Assembly (NCBI RefSeq): GCF_003600625.1
Contig: NZ_CP032489.1
Location: forward strand, 868,001 to 932,000
Origin: Arachidicoccus soli
GTDB lineage: Bacteria > Bacteroidota > Bacteroidia > Chitinophagales > Chitinophagaceae
Direction of reading: 5' to 3'
Length of the DNA stretch: 64,000 nucleotides
Under the pieces are notes generated by a model. That model was not told the origin of the DNA and did no database searches. It was given only the letters and a program-made list of their open reading frames with translations. Every line of letters starts with the position of its first letter. Position 1 is the first letter of the stretch. Shown here piece after piece: positions 9,231 to 17,940 of the stretch. The position numbers were made by a program, and so were the translations under genes.

Positions 9231-9770
9231 AAAGACAGCTGCTATTATGTTTTGGGGCCTAATCTATATTTCCGAGCGGATAAAAAGTTGTCTTTCTTAC
9301 TTTATTATATTGCAGAATCTGAAACCAACAAAGACGAGATGTGTCGAATGATGCAGTTGCTTACAATGGAAAAAGTGATAAGCGATACAAAAGTATTTCT
9401 AGATTTTGCACTTGGGCAAGAAGTTTCCCGCGATAAGCTGTTTGAACATGAAATTTTTTGAGAAGGTACTTTTTCCCTGAGCCAAGCATGAGGGTCCCCT
9501 TACCAAATTATTGCAAGGGCATCTTCGCATATTGCAAGATTAGCTACCGATAAGCCTGGAGGTCCATCTTTTCTTGCTCCAAAGATGAAAGCGAAAATTG
9601 GTGTGGTTATCTCAGAAATTGAGCCACACTTTCAGGATTAGGAAAAATCGAAATGCGAAAATAGTCTAAAAGAAAACAGCATCAATTACAAGGTGGGGGT
9701 CTATCCTGGAGCAAAACATGAGTTTTCTATTCTGGATGCGCAAGTTTATGCTAAATCTGCTTCAGATTGA
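9231..9770 (+). pseudogene. Decayed dienelactone hydrolase family gene
   Basis: One reading frame holds several blocks of dienelactone hydrolase (alpha/beta hydrolase) sequence in the right order: YYVLGPNLYFR, then DEMCRMMQLLTMEKVISDTK with VFLDFALGQEV, then ARLATDKPGGPSFLAPKMKAK, and the C-terminal NYKVGVYPGAKHEF with the catalytic-type His. The frame is broken by at least three stops (TGA at 9459-9461, another TGA about 30 nt on, and a TAG near 9640). The nucleophile segment (GYCMGG-like) and roughly 15 residues around it are missing, as is the N-terminus. The piece 9252-9461 is open but is only the first surviving fragment. Family identification is from remembered family pattern, not a search. 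Confidence 0.75.
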
Positions 9771-9825
9771 TAATTTGATACCTTGCGGACTCTTTTAAAG
9801 AGTGTTCTCAAAACAAACTTTCCTT

Positions 9826-11328
9826 CTACACATATTTTGTTTCATAAATCTCAGAGAAGGTTTTTTCTTCAATACCCATTTGTTTATGAATCATTTTGCG
9901 GTTGAGTTGAGAAAGCTTATTGCAACCAGAGGCAGCTAAGAGATCAAGAAAATCGTTTAAAGTTTCTTGATGATAATTTTTTACGCGCTTCCATTTTTCT
10001 TCGGGAACTAGCCCTCTTACCAAACTATCCTTTTGTGTTGCAACGCCTGTGGGGCACGCATTTGTATGGCATTTCAAAGATTGAATGCAACCTAAGGCGA
10101 ACATCATTCCGCGAGCAGAATTACAAATATCAGCACCCAGACATAGTGCTTTAAAAATATCAAAAGCCGAAATGATTTTAGTAGCTGTAATAATTTTTAT
10201 TTCTTCTCTTAAACCAAATTTTTTGAGCGTATCGCAAACAAAAACTAATGCTGGTTCCCAAGGCATGCCCACCGAATCGGAGAAATCGATAGGAGCTGCG
10301 CCAGTACCGCCTTCTGCGCCATCAACTGTAATAAAATCAGCTTTAATGCCGGTGGCGAGCATCTGCTCACAGATGTCGATAAATTCTTGCTGACTGCCAA
10401 TACATAATTTAAAGCCAACGGGTTTGCCGCCGCTTAATTCTCTTAATTGTTGTATCCATAGACAAAGTTCTTTTGCGTTGCTAAATGTGGTATGTGATGG
10501 AGGAGAAATTACATCCTTATTGGGCTCAATCCCTCTGATGTCGGCAATCTCCTGATTGTTTTTGGCGGCTGGCAATACGCCTCCGTGGCCTGGTTTTGCG
10601 CCTTGGCTGATTTTTATTTCAATCATTTTTACTTCCGGCCAGTTGGCTTTTTCTTGAAATTGCTTTGCATCAAAGTGACCGTCTTTGGTGCGGCAACCAA
10701 AATAAGCTGTACCAATTTCCCAGACCAAATCACCCCCTTTGCGATGATATTTGGAGATGCCGCCTTCACCGGTATCATGAAAAAAGTTGCCTTCTTTTGC
10801 AGCTAAATTTAATGCTTCAATAGCGTTGGGCGAAAGTGCGCCAAAACTCATTGCGGATATATTGAAAATACTTGCTGAATAGGGTTGTTGACAAGATGAG
10901 CCACAAATATTTACACGTGGCACAGCTTTCAATTTTTCAGCGGCATAAATGCTATGCTCCATCCAGTCGTAATTTTCTTTATAGATATTTAATTCCGTTC
11001 CAAAAGGATGATTTTCCAAATTCTTGGTAGCATGACTTTCTACATAATTTCTTTTGTTGGCATTAAATGGGGTGCCATCGGTATTGTCTTCCACAAAATA
11101 TTGGTGCAGTTCAGGTCCAATATCTTTCAAGAGATAACGCATGTGTCCAATAATAGGAAAGTTGCGTAGCACACTGTTCTTCTTTTGTACCAAATCGTAA
11201 ATTCCCAAAGCAATTAAAGGGACGATGATGACCGAAAGCCATATCCAATTAATATCGGCGACAAACATCAATACAGCTATTAAGCCAATGGCCAGAATAC
11301 ATGCAATAAAGAAGGTTTTTTTTGACAT
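9826..11328 (-). CDS. FMN-binding glutamate synthase-domain protein, membrane anchored
   Basis: A 500-aa protein with two N-terminal hydrophobic helices (residues ~5-24 and ~28-47), then a glutamate synthase central/FMN domain: GEGGISKYHRKGGDLVWEIG, KISQGAKPGHGGVLP, TVDGAEGGTGAAP and a cysteine group in CHTNACPTGVATQ that corresponds to the Fe-S ligand region of GltB. The glutaminase and GXGXG domains of true glutamate synthase are absent, so it is the stand-alone archaeal/Bacteroidota type whose electron donor and substrate are not settled. The membrane anchor suggests work at the inner membrane. It is on the same strand as poxB, with 198 nt between them. Confidence 0.85.
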   Translation of the reverse strand: MSKKTFFIACILAIGLIAVLMFVADINWIWLSVIIVPLIALGIYDLVQKKNSVLRNFPIIGHMRYLLKDIGPELHQYFVEDNTDGTPFNANKRNYVESHATKNLENHPFGTELNIYKENYDWMEHSIYAAEKLKAVPRVNICGSSCQQPYSASIFNISAMSFGALSPNAIEALNLAAKEGNFFHDTGEGGISKYHRKGGDLVWEIGTAYFGCRTKDGHFDAKQFQEKANWPEVKMIEIKISQGAKPGHGGVLPAAKNNQEIADIRGIEPNKDVISPPSHTTFSNAKELCLWIQQLRELSGGKPVGFKLCIGSQQEFIDICEQMLATGIKADFITVDGAEGGTGAAPIDFSDSVGMPWEPALVFVCDTLKKFGLREEIKIITATKIISAFDIFKALCLGADICNSARGMMFALGCIQSLKCHTNACPTGVATQKDSLVRGLVPEEKWKRVKNYHQETLNDFLDLLAASGCNKLSQLNRKMIHKQMGIEEKTFSEIYETKYV

Positions 11329-11428
11329 AATTTTTTGTGATTGATTGAAATAAATTTTGAAGTTATTTTAATTTTTGTTTTGGGATTACCTTGTCGTTCC
11401 TCCTTCTCGAAAAACGGCAAAACTTCCG

Positions 11429-11462
11429 TGTCATTCTAAGTGTAGCGAAGCAATCTCAACAT
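11429..11462 (+). repeat. Short dispersed-repeat-like fragment
   Basis: The 198-nt gap between the GltS-domain gene and poxB holds the phrase TGTCATTCTAAG followed by TGTAGCGAAGCAATCTC. It resembles in style the GTCATTTCGACC...GAAGG...GAGAAATCTC segment of the two palindromic repeats at 53.9-54.4 kb. Only one half is present here, and no partner arm was seen. Nothing else was recognised in this gap. Confidence 0.35.
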
Positions 11463-11526
11463 AAAATCGGTCGCTAATTCTGATAAATATCTTTTTAATT
11501 TAATAAATTAAGTTTAAACAGATTCA

Positions 11527-13272
11527 TTATTTAAAATAAGCTTTCATCTCCGATTTAATATTTTGCCATTGACTTTGATTTCCTTTTAAGGCCAACAAGG
11601 CTTCTTTCACTTTTGAACGACTAAATCCATAAGCCTCTTCCAGCGTGATTTTTGGAGGAAGCGAAAGTACACCAGCGGTTACAACTGCATCAATGATAAA
11701 AGGCAGCGGAGAGGCTATCGCTTTGGCAATCGCGTTGGGGATTTCCGATGCTTCGGTTACTTTTATTCCATCGGCGCCACAAGATTTTGCGTAGGCTACA
11801 AAGTCGGGATTTTGCAAATGCAGGGCATCGTTGCTCATAGAGAAACCGGCTTCTTCCATTTCCATTTTTACAAAACCCAATTGCTGATTGTTGAAAACAA
11901 TCAATTTGATGGGCAAATTATAGCGTACTGCTGTTACAAGATCTTGCATAGACATTACAAAAGCTCCATCGCCCAGCATGCCCCATACTTGCCTGCCTGG
12001 ATAAGCAGCTTGCGCTCCCAAACAAGCCGGCAGCCCAACAGCCATTGACCCATGGTTGAAGGAGCCGATGATTCTTCTTTCATTATTAAATACCATATAA
12101 CGTGCTGCCCAAACAGCAGACTCGCCGGTTTCTAAAGCAAATACTGCATCGCTTGCTGCTTGCTTGTTTAATGATGCAGCAAAAAGACTGGGTAATAAAG
12201 GTGTTTGATTATTGTCGAGGGAGCTTTCTTCGTCCATAGCTGCTCGCCATTTTTGATGCGCTTTTTGATGGTCTTTTAAAAAAGCATCATCCGTTTTTTG
12301 TGTAACGTTTTTGCTGATTCTTGTTACCGTATCTTTTGCATCGCCCACTATACCCTGCGTTAACCCTATGCGATTGCCTAAGTTTTCTGGACGAATATCT
12401 ATTTGAATGACTTTTTTATCCTGCGGAAGAAAATTAGTGTAAGGAAAATCGGAGCCAATCATCAGCAAGGCATCGCAATGCATTACGGCACTGTACCCCG
12501 GATGATTGCCAATCAGGCCAGTGAGGCCAACTACATTTTCCAAATCTTCACTAAATACATCGGAGCTTTTTAAAGTATGCACAATTGGTGCGTGTAATTT
12601 TTGCGACAAGGCAACCACTTCTTCTTTAGCTTCTCTAGCACCGCAACCTGCCAGGATAGTAATATTTTTATTTTCATTAATAATTGAAACTGCTTTTTGC
12701 ACATCGCTTTCAGGGCAGATAAGTTTGGAAGCGGAAATAATTACCGGATGGTCAAAATAAAAATCTTCAATTTTTTGGGTAGTAATGTCGTGCGGAATCT
12801 CTAATCTTACAACTGTACGATCCCATAATGCAATTTGAATTGCTTTGTTTAAAAGTCTTGGTGTTTGGTCTGCAGAGCGAATGATGGCCTGGAAACCGCA
12901 AACATCATCAAAGGTTTTTTTTAAATCTACTTCCTGAAAGTAACCGGTGCCTATTTCGATGCTAGGTACTTGTCCGGTAATAGCCAAAACCGGCACACGC
13001 GCTTTTTTGGCATTATATAACCCGTTGATTAAATGCAATGCCCCGGGACCTACAGTTCCAGCGCACACGGCGATGTCGCCCGTCAATTGAGCAGAGCCAT
13101 AACAAGCAAATGCCGCATTTTCTTCATGTCTTACAGCCATCCATTCGAGTTCTTTGTCTTTTTGAACGGCATCGGAAAAAGCGTTTAAAGCATCGCCAGT
13201 AACGGCCCAAATTCTTTTTACGTTAAGCGTTTTTAGTTTGTTTATAATATATTCGGCTACAGTTCTATTCAT
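11527..13272 (-). CDS. poxB: ThDP-dependent pyruvate oxidase/dehydrogenase
   Basis: PoxB-type enzymes decarboxylate pyruvate to acetate with ThDP and FAD, passing electrons to quinone at the membrane. The 581-aa sequence runs close to E. coli PoxB (572 aa) from the start: TVAEYIINKLKTLNVKRIWAVTGD, MAVRHEENAAFA with the catalytic Glu, CAGTVGPGALHLINGLY, and the C-terminal ThDP motif GDGAFVMSMQDLVTA ending near VFNNQQLGF. The three domains (Pyr, FAD, PP) are all present. The very C-terminal lipid-binding helix of PoxB is not recognisable, so direct membrane activation is uncertain. Acetolactate synthase is the main alternative; the match to PoxB around residues 90-130 favours the oxidase. Confidence 0.85.
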   Translation of the reverse strand: MNRTVAEYIINKLKTLNVKRIWAVTGDALNAFSDAVQKDKELEWMAVRHEENAAFACYGSAQLTGDIAVCAGTVGPGALHLINGLYNAKKARVPVLAITGQVPSIEIGTGYFQEVDLKKTFDDVCGFQAIIRSADQTPRLLNKAIQIALWDRTVVRLEIPHDITTQKIEDFYFDHPVIISASKLICPESDVQKAVSIINENKNITILAGCGAREAKEEVVALSQKLHAPIVHTLKSSDVFSEDLENVVGLTGLIGNHPGYSAVMHCDALLMIGSDFPYTNFLPQDKKVIQIDIRPENLGNRIGLTQGIVGDAKDTVTRISKNVTQKTDDAFLKDHQKAHQKWRAAMDEESSLDNNQTPLLPSLFAASLNKQAASDAVFALETGESAVWAARYMVFNNERRIIGSFNHGSMAVGLPACLGAQAAYPGRQVWGMLGDGAFVMSMQDLVTAVRYNLPIKLIVFNNQQLGFVKMEMEEAGFSMSNDALHLQNPDFVAYAKSCGADGIKVTEASEIPNAIAKAIASPLPFIIDAVVTAGVLSLPPKITLEEAYGFSRSKVKEALLALKGNQSQWQNIKSEMKAYFK

Positions 13273-13312
13273 AGAATAAATTTTATTTTTAAAAGAGAAA
13301 TAACTGCTTGCA

Positions 13313-13327
13313 CGTTTTTGAAAAACG
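13313..13327. promoter_or_regulatory. Operator-like palindrome upstream of poxB
   Basis: CGTTTTTGAAAAACG is a perfect 15-nt palindrome around a central G, 40 nt upstream of the poxB start. The flanking bases CA and CACGTG extend partial symmetry. The rest of the 311-nt poxB/bioB intergenic region shows no other clear element apart from the bioB -7 box. Operator role is inferred. Confidence 0.3.
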
Positions 13328-13571
13328 CACGTGGCTTTTAAAGGTAAAGAATATTCGTTTCAATTCTTAGATGCTAAACAAAGGTTTTTGTTAAACAAGT
13401 GCCGAAAGCTGTTTGCTGCGCGCTCATTTAGAAACAGCTATTTTTGATGCTCTTGACAAATTTAATTTTCTTTCTTTTCAAAAATTATTATGAATAGAAA
13501 TTCCTTTTAAACTAAATGTTAGTTGTGCGTATTAAATATAAAAATTCTATCTATCAATAAGCAAAACTCCC

Positions 13572-13579
13572 TACATTTG
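13572..13579 (+). promoter_or_regulatory. bioB: Candidate bioB -7 element, nearly leaderless
   Basis: TACATTTG matches TAnnTTTG exactly and ends only 4 nt before the bioB ATG. Transcription would then start at or within a few bases of the start codon, giving a leaderless mRNA. A further upstream promoter cannot be excluded. Confidence 0.4.
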
Positions 13580-13583
13580 TGGC

Positions 13584-14681
13584 ATGACTGAAGCATTAAA
13601 AACAAACTGGACAAAAGAAGAAGTTATCGCTATTTATAATAAACCATTGTTGGAATTGGTTTATGAAGCTGCACAAATACATAGATTACACCATGACCCA
13701 AATAAAGTACAAATCAGTTCGCTGATTTCGATTAAAACAGGTGGATGCCCTGAAGATTGTGGCTATTGCCCGCAAGCTGCACGTTATCATACTGAAATTA
13801 AAGTAAACGAATTGCTTCCTGTACATCAAATAAAAGCACAAGCTTTGCGCGCCAAACAACATGGTATTTCGCGTGTTTGCCTGGGAGCGGCTTGGCGTAA
13901 TGTAAAAGACGGCGAAGAATTTGATCAGGTTTTAGATATGGTGCGTACGGTGACAAAACTTGATATGGAAGTTTGTTGTACTTTGGGGATGTTGACTGAA
14001 AATCAAGCAAAGCGATTAGAAGAAGCAGGTCTGTATGCCTACAATCACAATATTGACAGCTCGGAAGATTATTATAAAGAAGTCATCTCTACCCGCGGTT
14101 TTGAAGATCGTTTAAAAACAATTGACAATGTGCGTAAAACTTCTATTACTGTATGTTCTGGAGGAATTATAGGAATGGGAGAGAAGATAGAAGATCGTTG
14201 CGATATGTTGCGTATTTTGGCTAACATGACACCTCAACCTGAAAGTGTTCCCATCAACGCTTTGGTAGCTGTAGAAGGCACACCAATGGAGGACCAAGAG
14301 CCGGTTTCCATTTTTGAAATGGTGCGTATGGTGGCTACAGCGCGTATTGTGATTCCAAGAACACAAGTACGTTTATCGGCTGGTAGAACTTCCATGTCGC
14401 CTGAAGGTCAAACGCTTTGCTTTATGGCAGGCGCCAATTCCATTTTTGCTGGCGATAAATTACTGACGACTCCAAATCCAGATATTAACCAAGATAAAAA
14501 AATGTTTGAAGAGTTAGGTATTGTACCACAAGCACCTTTTGAGAAATATCCTAAACGTGAAGTGGTAGATGAAGAAAATGCACATTTTCATGCGCTAGGC
14601 GAAAACCCAAAATGGACAAGACCTGCACACACGATTGAACGTAACGAGGCAGCTAAAGAAAAAGGGAAAATAAAGTTGTAA
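13584..14681 (+). CDS. bioB: Biotin synthase
   Basis: BioB is a radical-SAM enzyme that inserts sulfur into dethiobiotin. The radical-SAM cysteines are in GGCPEDCGYCPQAARYH (CxxxCxxC, residues ~53-60). The 2Fe-2S ligands and conserved stretches RVCLGAAWRN, CCTLGMLTENQAKRLEEAGL, AYNHNIDSSEDYYKE, and RLSAGRTSMSPEGQ are all present; the last holds the unusual Arg ligand. Length 365 aa fits the family (about 320-370), with a short charged C-terminal tail. It stands alone: no other bio genes are near. A terminator follows 27 nt downstream. Confidence 0.97.
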   Translation: MTEALKTNWTKEEVIAIYNKPLLELVYEAAQIHRLHHDPNKVQISSLISIKTGGCPEDCGYCPQAARYHTEIKVNELLPVHQIKAQALRAKQHGISRVCLGAAWRNVKDGEEFDQVLDMVRTVTKLDMEVCCTLGMLTENQAKRLEEAGLYAYNHNIDSSEDYYKEVISTRGFEDRLKTIDNVRKTSITVCSGGIIGMGEKIEDRCDMLRILANMTPQPESVPINALVAVEGTPMEDQEPVSIFEMVRMVATARIVIPRTQVRLSAGRTSMSPEGQTLCFMAGANSIFAGDKLLTTPNPDINQDKKMFEELGIVPQAPFEKYPKREVVDEENAHFHALGENPKWTRPAHTIERNEAAKEKGKIKL

Positions 14682-14708
14682 AATGATGACTTTAAGGATG
14701 TTATGGAA

Positions 14709-14747
14709 AAGCCTGCAATGTGTAGTTATGCTTTGCAGGCTTTTTTA
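14709..14747 (+). terminator. Rho-independent terminator of bioB
   Basis: AAGCCTGCAA (14709-14718) pairs with TTGCAGGCTT (14732-14741), a perfect 10-bp stem around a 13-nt loop, followed by a T run. It lies 27 nt after bioB. Confidence 0.8.
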
Positions 14748-14767
14748 GTGTTTGATATGGCAAATTG

Positions 14768-15130
14768 TTATTTGATAAACCTTATAGAAAATGGATAACG
14801 ATACAATTTCCCTTCTGATGCGCGAATCGTAGCAACGATCACAAGTACTAGGGTTAAAATGCCGACTATCCACAATAATAAAATGCCAATAATACTAATG
14901 AACAAAATAATGCTCAAGAGAGCCATTGTAATTTGAAAATTCAGAGATTCTTTTGCGTGGTGTGTTACAAAAGCAGATTCGTCTTTTTTTACTAAAAAAA
15001 TAATTAAAGGGCCAATAAAAGTGCTGATAAGCGTAATAATATGCGCTAACAATCCAAGTGTTTTTTCATCACTGTTTGGTGGTATTACCGGTTCAGTATC
15101 GGTTCCCAAAAAAGAATTTTCTGTGTTCAT
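14768..15130 (-). CDS. DUF4870 domain small membrane protein
   Basis: A 120-aa protein with a short polar N-terminus and the DUF4870 pattern: EKTLGLLAHIITLISTFIGPLIIFLVKKDESAFVTHHAKESLNF is the characteristic first helix plus hairpin (quoted here in pieces: LLAHIITLIS, GPLIIFLVKKDES, HHAKESLNF). Two further hydrophobic helices follow, so three to four membrane segments in all. The fold is Tic20-like. The role is unknown. It is convergent with bioB and same-strand downstream of aspartokinase, from which it is 52 nt away. Confidence 0.8.
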   Translation of the reverse strand: MNTENSFLGTDTEPVIPPNSDEKTLGLLAHIITLISTFIGPLIIFLVKKDESAFVTHHAKESLNFQITMALLSIILFISIIGILLLWIVGILTLVLVIVATIRASEGKLYRYPFSIRFIK

Positions 15131-15182
15131 ATAGCTTAAATTTAATAATGTAAGTTATGAATTTTATGAATAATGCAAAATT

Positions 15183-16445
15183 TTATCTGTACACAGCCTG
15201 CACGGTTACTTCATTTTCCTGCATTAACACTTTCTCCTTGGATGCTAAATGTTTCTGTAATGATTCCTCATTATAATGTCTTAAAGTCAATAAATTCAAT
15301 CCTTTTTCAATTTGTACATCGAAATATAAACTTGCTTTTTGCCCAAATGCATCAATTTTTGCGGGAATATCATCTACAGAAATTTGCAAACCGATAGCAC
15401 CAGTTTGTATAAGATTGGGTTTTATTTTTAGGGTATTAAAAATGTTGTAAAGCTTGCGAATGGGTTCATCTTCAATAAAAGAAAAATCCAGTGTTCTAAG
15501 AGAAATTAATGCCTGATTATTCTTTAAGATAATTACTGGTGGGAGTGCTATAGCTCTTTCTCCGTCAATCCTCGTTCCCGGTAAGCCTGTATCTAAAAAG
15601 CATTTCACCAAGAGTGGAATTTTTTTGTTTTGAAGCGGCTTAATGGTTTTAGGGTGAATGACTTGTGCGCCATAATAAGCCATTTCAATTACTTCAGCAT
15701 AATTCAAATGCTCTAAATAAATGGCCTCTGGAAAAATTCGCGGATCGGCATTCAAAACGCCTTCTACATCTTTCCAAATAGTTAGATTTTCAGCATTAAA
15801 GATATTTGCAAAGATAGCGGCACTAAAATCACTTCCCTCGCGACCAAGAGTGGTGCTTTCACAATCAGTGGTGCTACCGATAAATCCCTGTGTTAAAATG
15901 AGATTAGTTTTCTCAAATAAAGGCAATAGCAAAGTTTCTGCTGCATTTGTCGTAAATTCCCAATCGACGATTGCTTCGCGAAAATGGTTGTCGGTGCGCA
16001 ATATATCGCGCACATCTATCCAGTTATTATCAATTTTTACTTCTTTCAAATAGCTACTTACAATGCTTGTGCTTAAGAGTTCTCCTACACTTACTATTTG
16101 GTCGTAATAATAATTATATTCTCTTACCGGTTTATCGTGCAGCAACCATTCTACTTCTGTAAACAAATCTGAAAGCCGGGCAATACAGTCGTTAAACTCT
16201 AGTACCAATAAATATTTCGCAATAGTAAGATGTTGCTTTTTGATATCACTAAAAAGACGAAGCGCATGTTCTTGTCGGCCATTGAAGAAGTCTTCAGCCA
16301 CTTTTTCCAAAGCATTGGTAGTTTTACCCATTGCCGAAATTACAATCAGCAATTTTTCTTCTTTACATTGTTCTATAATTTTTGCTACATGTTTGATATG
16401 GTCAACATCTTGCACACTTGCCCCACCAAATTTGAATACTTTCAT
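15183..16445 (-). CDS. lysC: Aspartate kinase (monofunctional)
   Basis: Aspartokinase phosphorylates aspartate at the head of lysine, threonine and methionine synthesis. Start taken at ATG 16445, giving 420 aa beginning MKVFKFGGASVQDVDHI, the nucleotide-binding KFGG motif; the frame upstream to 16547 is AT-rich and non-conserved. Further signatures are TTLGREGSDFSAAIFA and WKDVEGVLNADPRIFP, followed by MAYYGAQVIHPKTI. The C-terminal third (~300-420) should hold the ACT repeats for feedback control, although the pattern is weak by eye. No homoserine dehydrogenase domain is fused. Gene symbol is by activity; the isozyme class is not established. Confidence 0.9.
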   Translation of the reverse strand: MKVFKFGGASVQDVDHIKHVAKIIEQCKEEKLLIVISAMGKTTNALEKVAEDFFNGRQEHALRLFSDIKKQHLTIAKYLLVLEFNDCIARLSDLFTEVEWLLHDKPVREYNYYYDQIVSVGELLSTSIVSSYLKEVKIDNNWIDVRDILRTDNHFREAIVDWEFTTNAAETLLLPLFEKTNLILTQGFIGSTTDCESTTLGREGSDFSAAIFANIFNAENLTIWKDVEGVLNADPRIFPEAIYLEHLNYAEVIEMAYYGAQVIHPKTIKPLQNKKIPLLVKCFLDTGLPGTRIDGERAIALPPVIILKNNQALISLRTLDFSFIEDEPIRKLYNIFNTLKIKPNLIQTGAIGLQISVDDIPAKIDAFGQKASLYFDVQIEKGLNLLTLRHYNEESLQKHLASKEKVLMQENEVTVQAVYR

Positions 16446-16625
16446 CTTAAATTTATTGCACTTATAATTGTTGGCAAATATAAACCTATTGTGACTATTT
16501 TTAAGATTAAAGACAGGGCGTGTTTTGATATAAAAATAAATAATCAATGGTATTAGAAATCATAAATTATTGTAAGGATATAAATTATTAATTTTTAATC
16601 ATTCATTATTAATTAATTTGCACCC

Positions 16626-17387
16626 ATGCAAAAAACGATTATTTCAGTTAAGAATCTAACTAAAAAATACGGCGATTTTGAGGCGGTAAAAGGTATTTCT
16701 TTTGATGTAATGGAAGGGGAAATATTTGGCTTGCTTGGGCCTAACGGCGCAGGCAAATCTACGACACTCGAAATTATTGAAACCCTGCGAAAAAAAACAA
16801 GCGGAGAAATATTCGTTGACGGAATGAATTTAGACAAACGGCCTAATGATATTAAGAAAATTATTGGTGTGCAACTACAAGCTGCAGGCTATTATCCTGG
16901 ACTTACATTGATAGAACTTGTCCAGATGTTTGCAGGTTTGTATAATAAAAAGATAGATTCACTAGAATTATTAGATTCAGTGAATTTGAGAGATAAAGCG
17001 AAAAATAAATTTAAGCAATTAAGTGGTGGCCAGAAACAACGCTTTTCAATTGCTACCACTTTAATCAATCAGCCAAAAATCATCTTCTTAGATGAGCCCA
17101 CTACTGGACTTGATCCGCAGGCGCGACGCAATCTATGGGATTTGATTTTAGATATTCGGAGCAAAGGAACGACGGTTATTATTACCACCCATTATATGGA
17201 TGAAGCTGAATTCCTCTGTGATAGAATCGCTATTGTGGATGCTGGGAAGATAATCACTTTGGATACACCAGATAACATGATTGATAATTTAGTCGCTACC
17301 GGTTTTGAGCGACCAAAACAGGTAAAAAATGCTAACTTGGAAGATGTATTCATTCACCTCACCGGAAAAGATTTAAGGGCAGAATAA
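16626..17387 (+). CDS. ABC transporter ATP-binding protein (ABC-2 exporter type)
   Basis: A 253-aa ATPase with Walker A GPNGAGKSTT, Q-loop region VQLQAAGYYPGLT, signature LSGGQKQRFSIA, Walker B IIFLDEPTTGLDPQARR and the H-loop TTHYMDEAEFLCD. Subfamily pattern is that of CcmA/NodI-like exporters for drugs or polysaccharides. No permease gene follows; the next genes encode a YfiT-like protein 9 nt downstream and a Nudix hydrolase. A partner must be encoded elsewhere or the ATPase has been separated from it. It is divergent from aspartokinase, with 180 nt between. Confidence 0.9.
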   Translation: MQKTIISVKNLTKKYGDFEAVKGISFDVMEGEIFGLLGPNGAGKSTTLEIIETLRKKTSGEIFVDGMNLDKRPNDIKKIIGVQLQAAGYYPGLTLIELVQMFAGLYNKKIDSLELLDSVNLRDKAKNKFKQLSGGQKQRFSIATTLINQPKIIFLDEPTTGLDPQARRNLWDLILDIRSKGTTVIITTHYMDEAEFLCDRIAIVDAGKIITLDTPDNMIDNLVATGFERPKQVKNANLEDVFIHLTGKDLRAE

Positions 17388-17396
17388 TCAATTTTT

Positions 17397-17924
17397 ATGG
17401 AAAAAGATCTTCGTTATCCTATTGGGAAGTACCAGCCACAGCCGTATTCAGAAGAATTAAAACGGAGATGGCTCTTAGATTTAGAAACCTTACCTGGCGA
17501 TGTGGAGCGCGCAGTTTTAAATTTAGATGAAGTTCAATTGCAAACACCGTATCGTGACGGTGGTTGGACTATTAATCAAGTAATACATCATTTGGCGGAT
17601 AGTCATATAAACTCCTATGTACGATTTAAATTGGCATTGACAGAAGATAATCCAACCATAAAAACATACAATGAAAAATTATGGGCAGAATTGAGTGATG
17701 TAAAAACACAACCTATAAATGTATCTATCACCCTCTTGCATGCGCTGCACTTAAGATGGGCAGCTCTCTTGCAAAGTTTGAACGAGGAGGAATGGAATAG
17801 AACAATGTATAATCCTGAAACAAAAAAAGAAACAACACTCTGGTTTTTGCTGGGATTATATGCTTGGCATGGGAGACATCATACTGCGCATATTACAGCA
17901 TTAAGAGAAAGAATGAACTGGTAA
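17397..17924 (+). CDS. yfiT: YfiT/BstA-like DinB-fold metal-dependent protein
   Basis: The 175-aa sequence follows B. subtilis YfiT nearly along its full length: LRYPIGKYQPQPYSEE at the start, TPYRDGGWTINQVIHHLADSH in the middle, and LYAWHGRHHTAHITALRERM at the end. The His residues in HHLADSH and HGRHHTAH match the metal ligands of the DinB fold. Family members are thiol S-transferases (bacillithiol-dependent in Firmicutes and linked to detoxification). The reaction here depends on which low-molecular-weight thiol the organism makes. It follows the ABC ATPase gene by 9 nt and precedes the Nudix gene by 16 nt, so an operon is likely. Confidence 0.88.
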   Translation: MEKDLRYPIGKYQPQPYSEELKRRWLLDLETLPGDVERAVLNLDEVQLQTPYRDGGWTINQVIHHLADSHINSYVRFKLALTEDNPTIKTYNEKLWAELSDVKTQPINVSITLLHALHLRWAALLQSLNEEEWNRTMYNPETKKETTLWFLLGLYAWHGRHHTAHITALRERMNW

Positions 17925-17940
17925 TTTTAAAATAACTTTT

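Noticed and set aside
9252..9461. Intact 69-aa gene
   Set aside because: It matches the middle of a dienelactone hydrolase, starts at TTG, and the rest of the family sequence continues after its stop.
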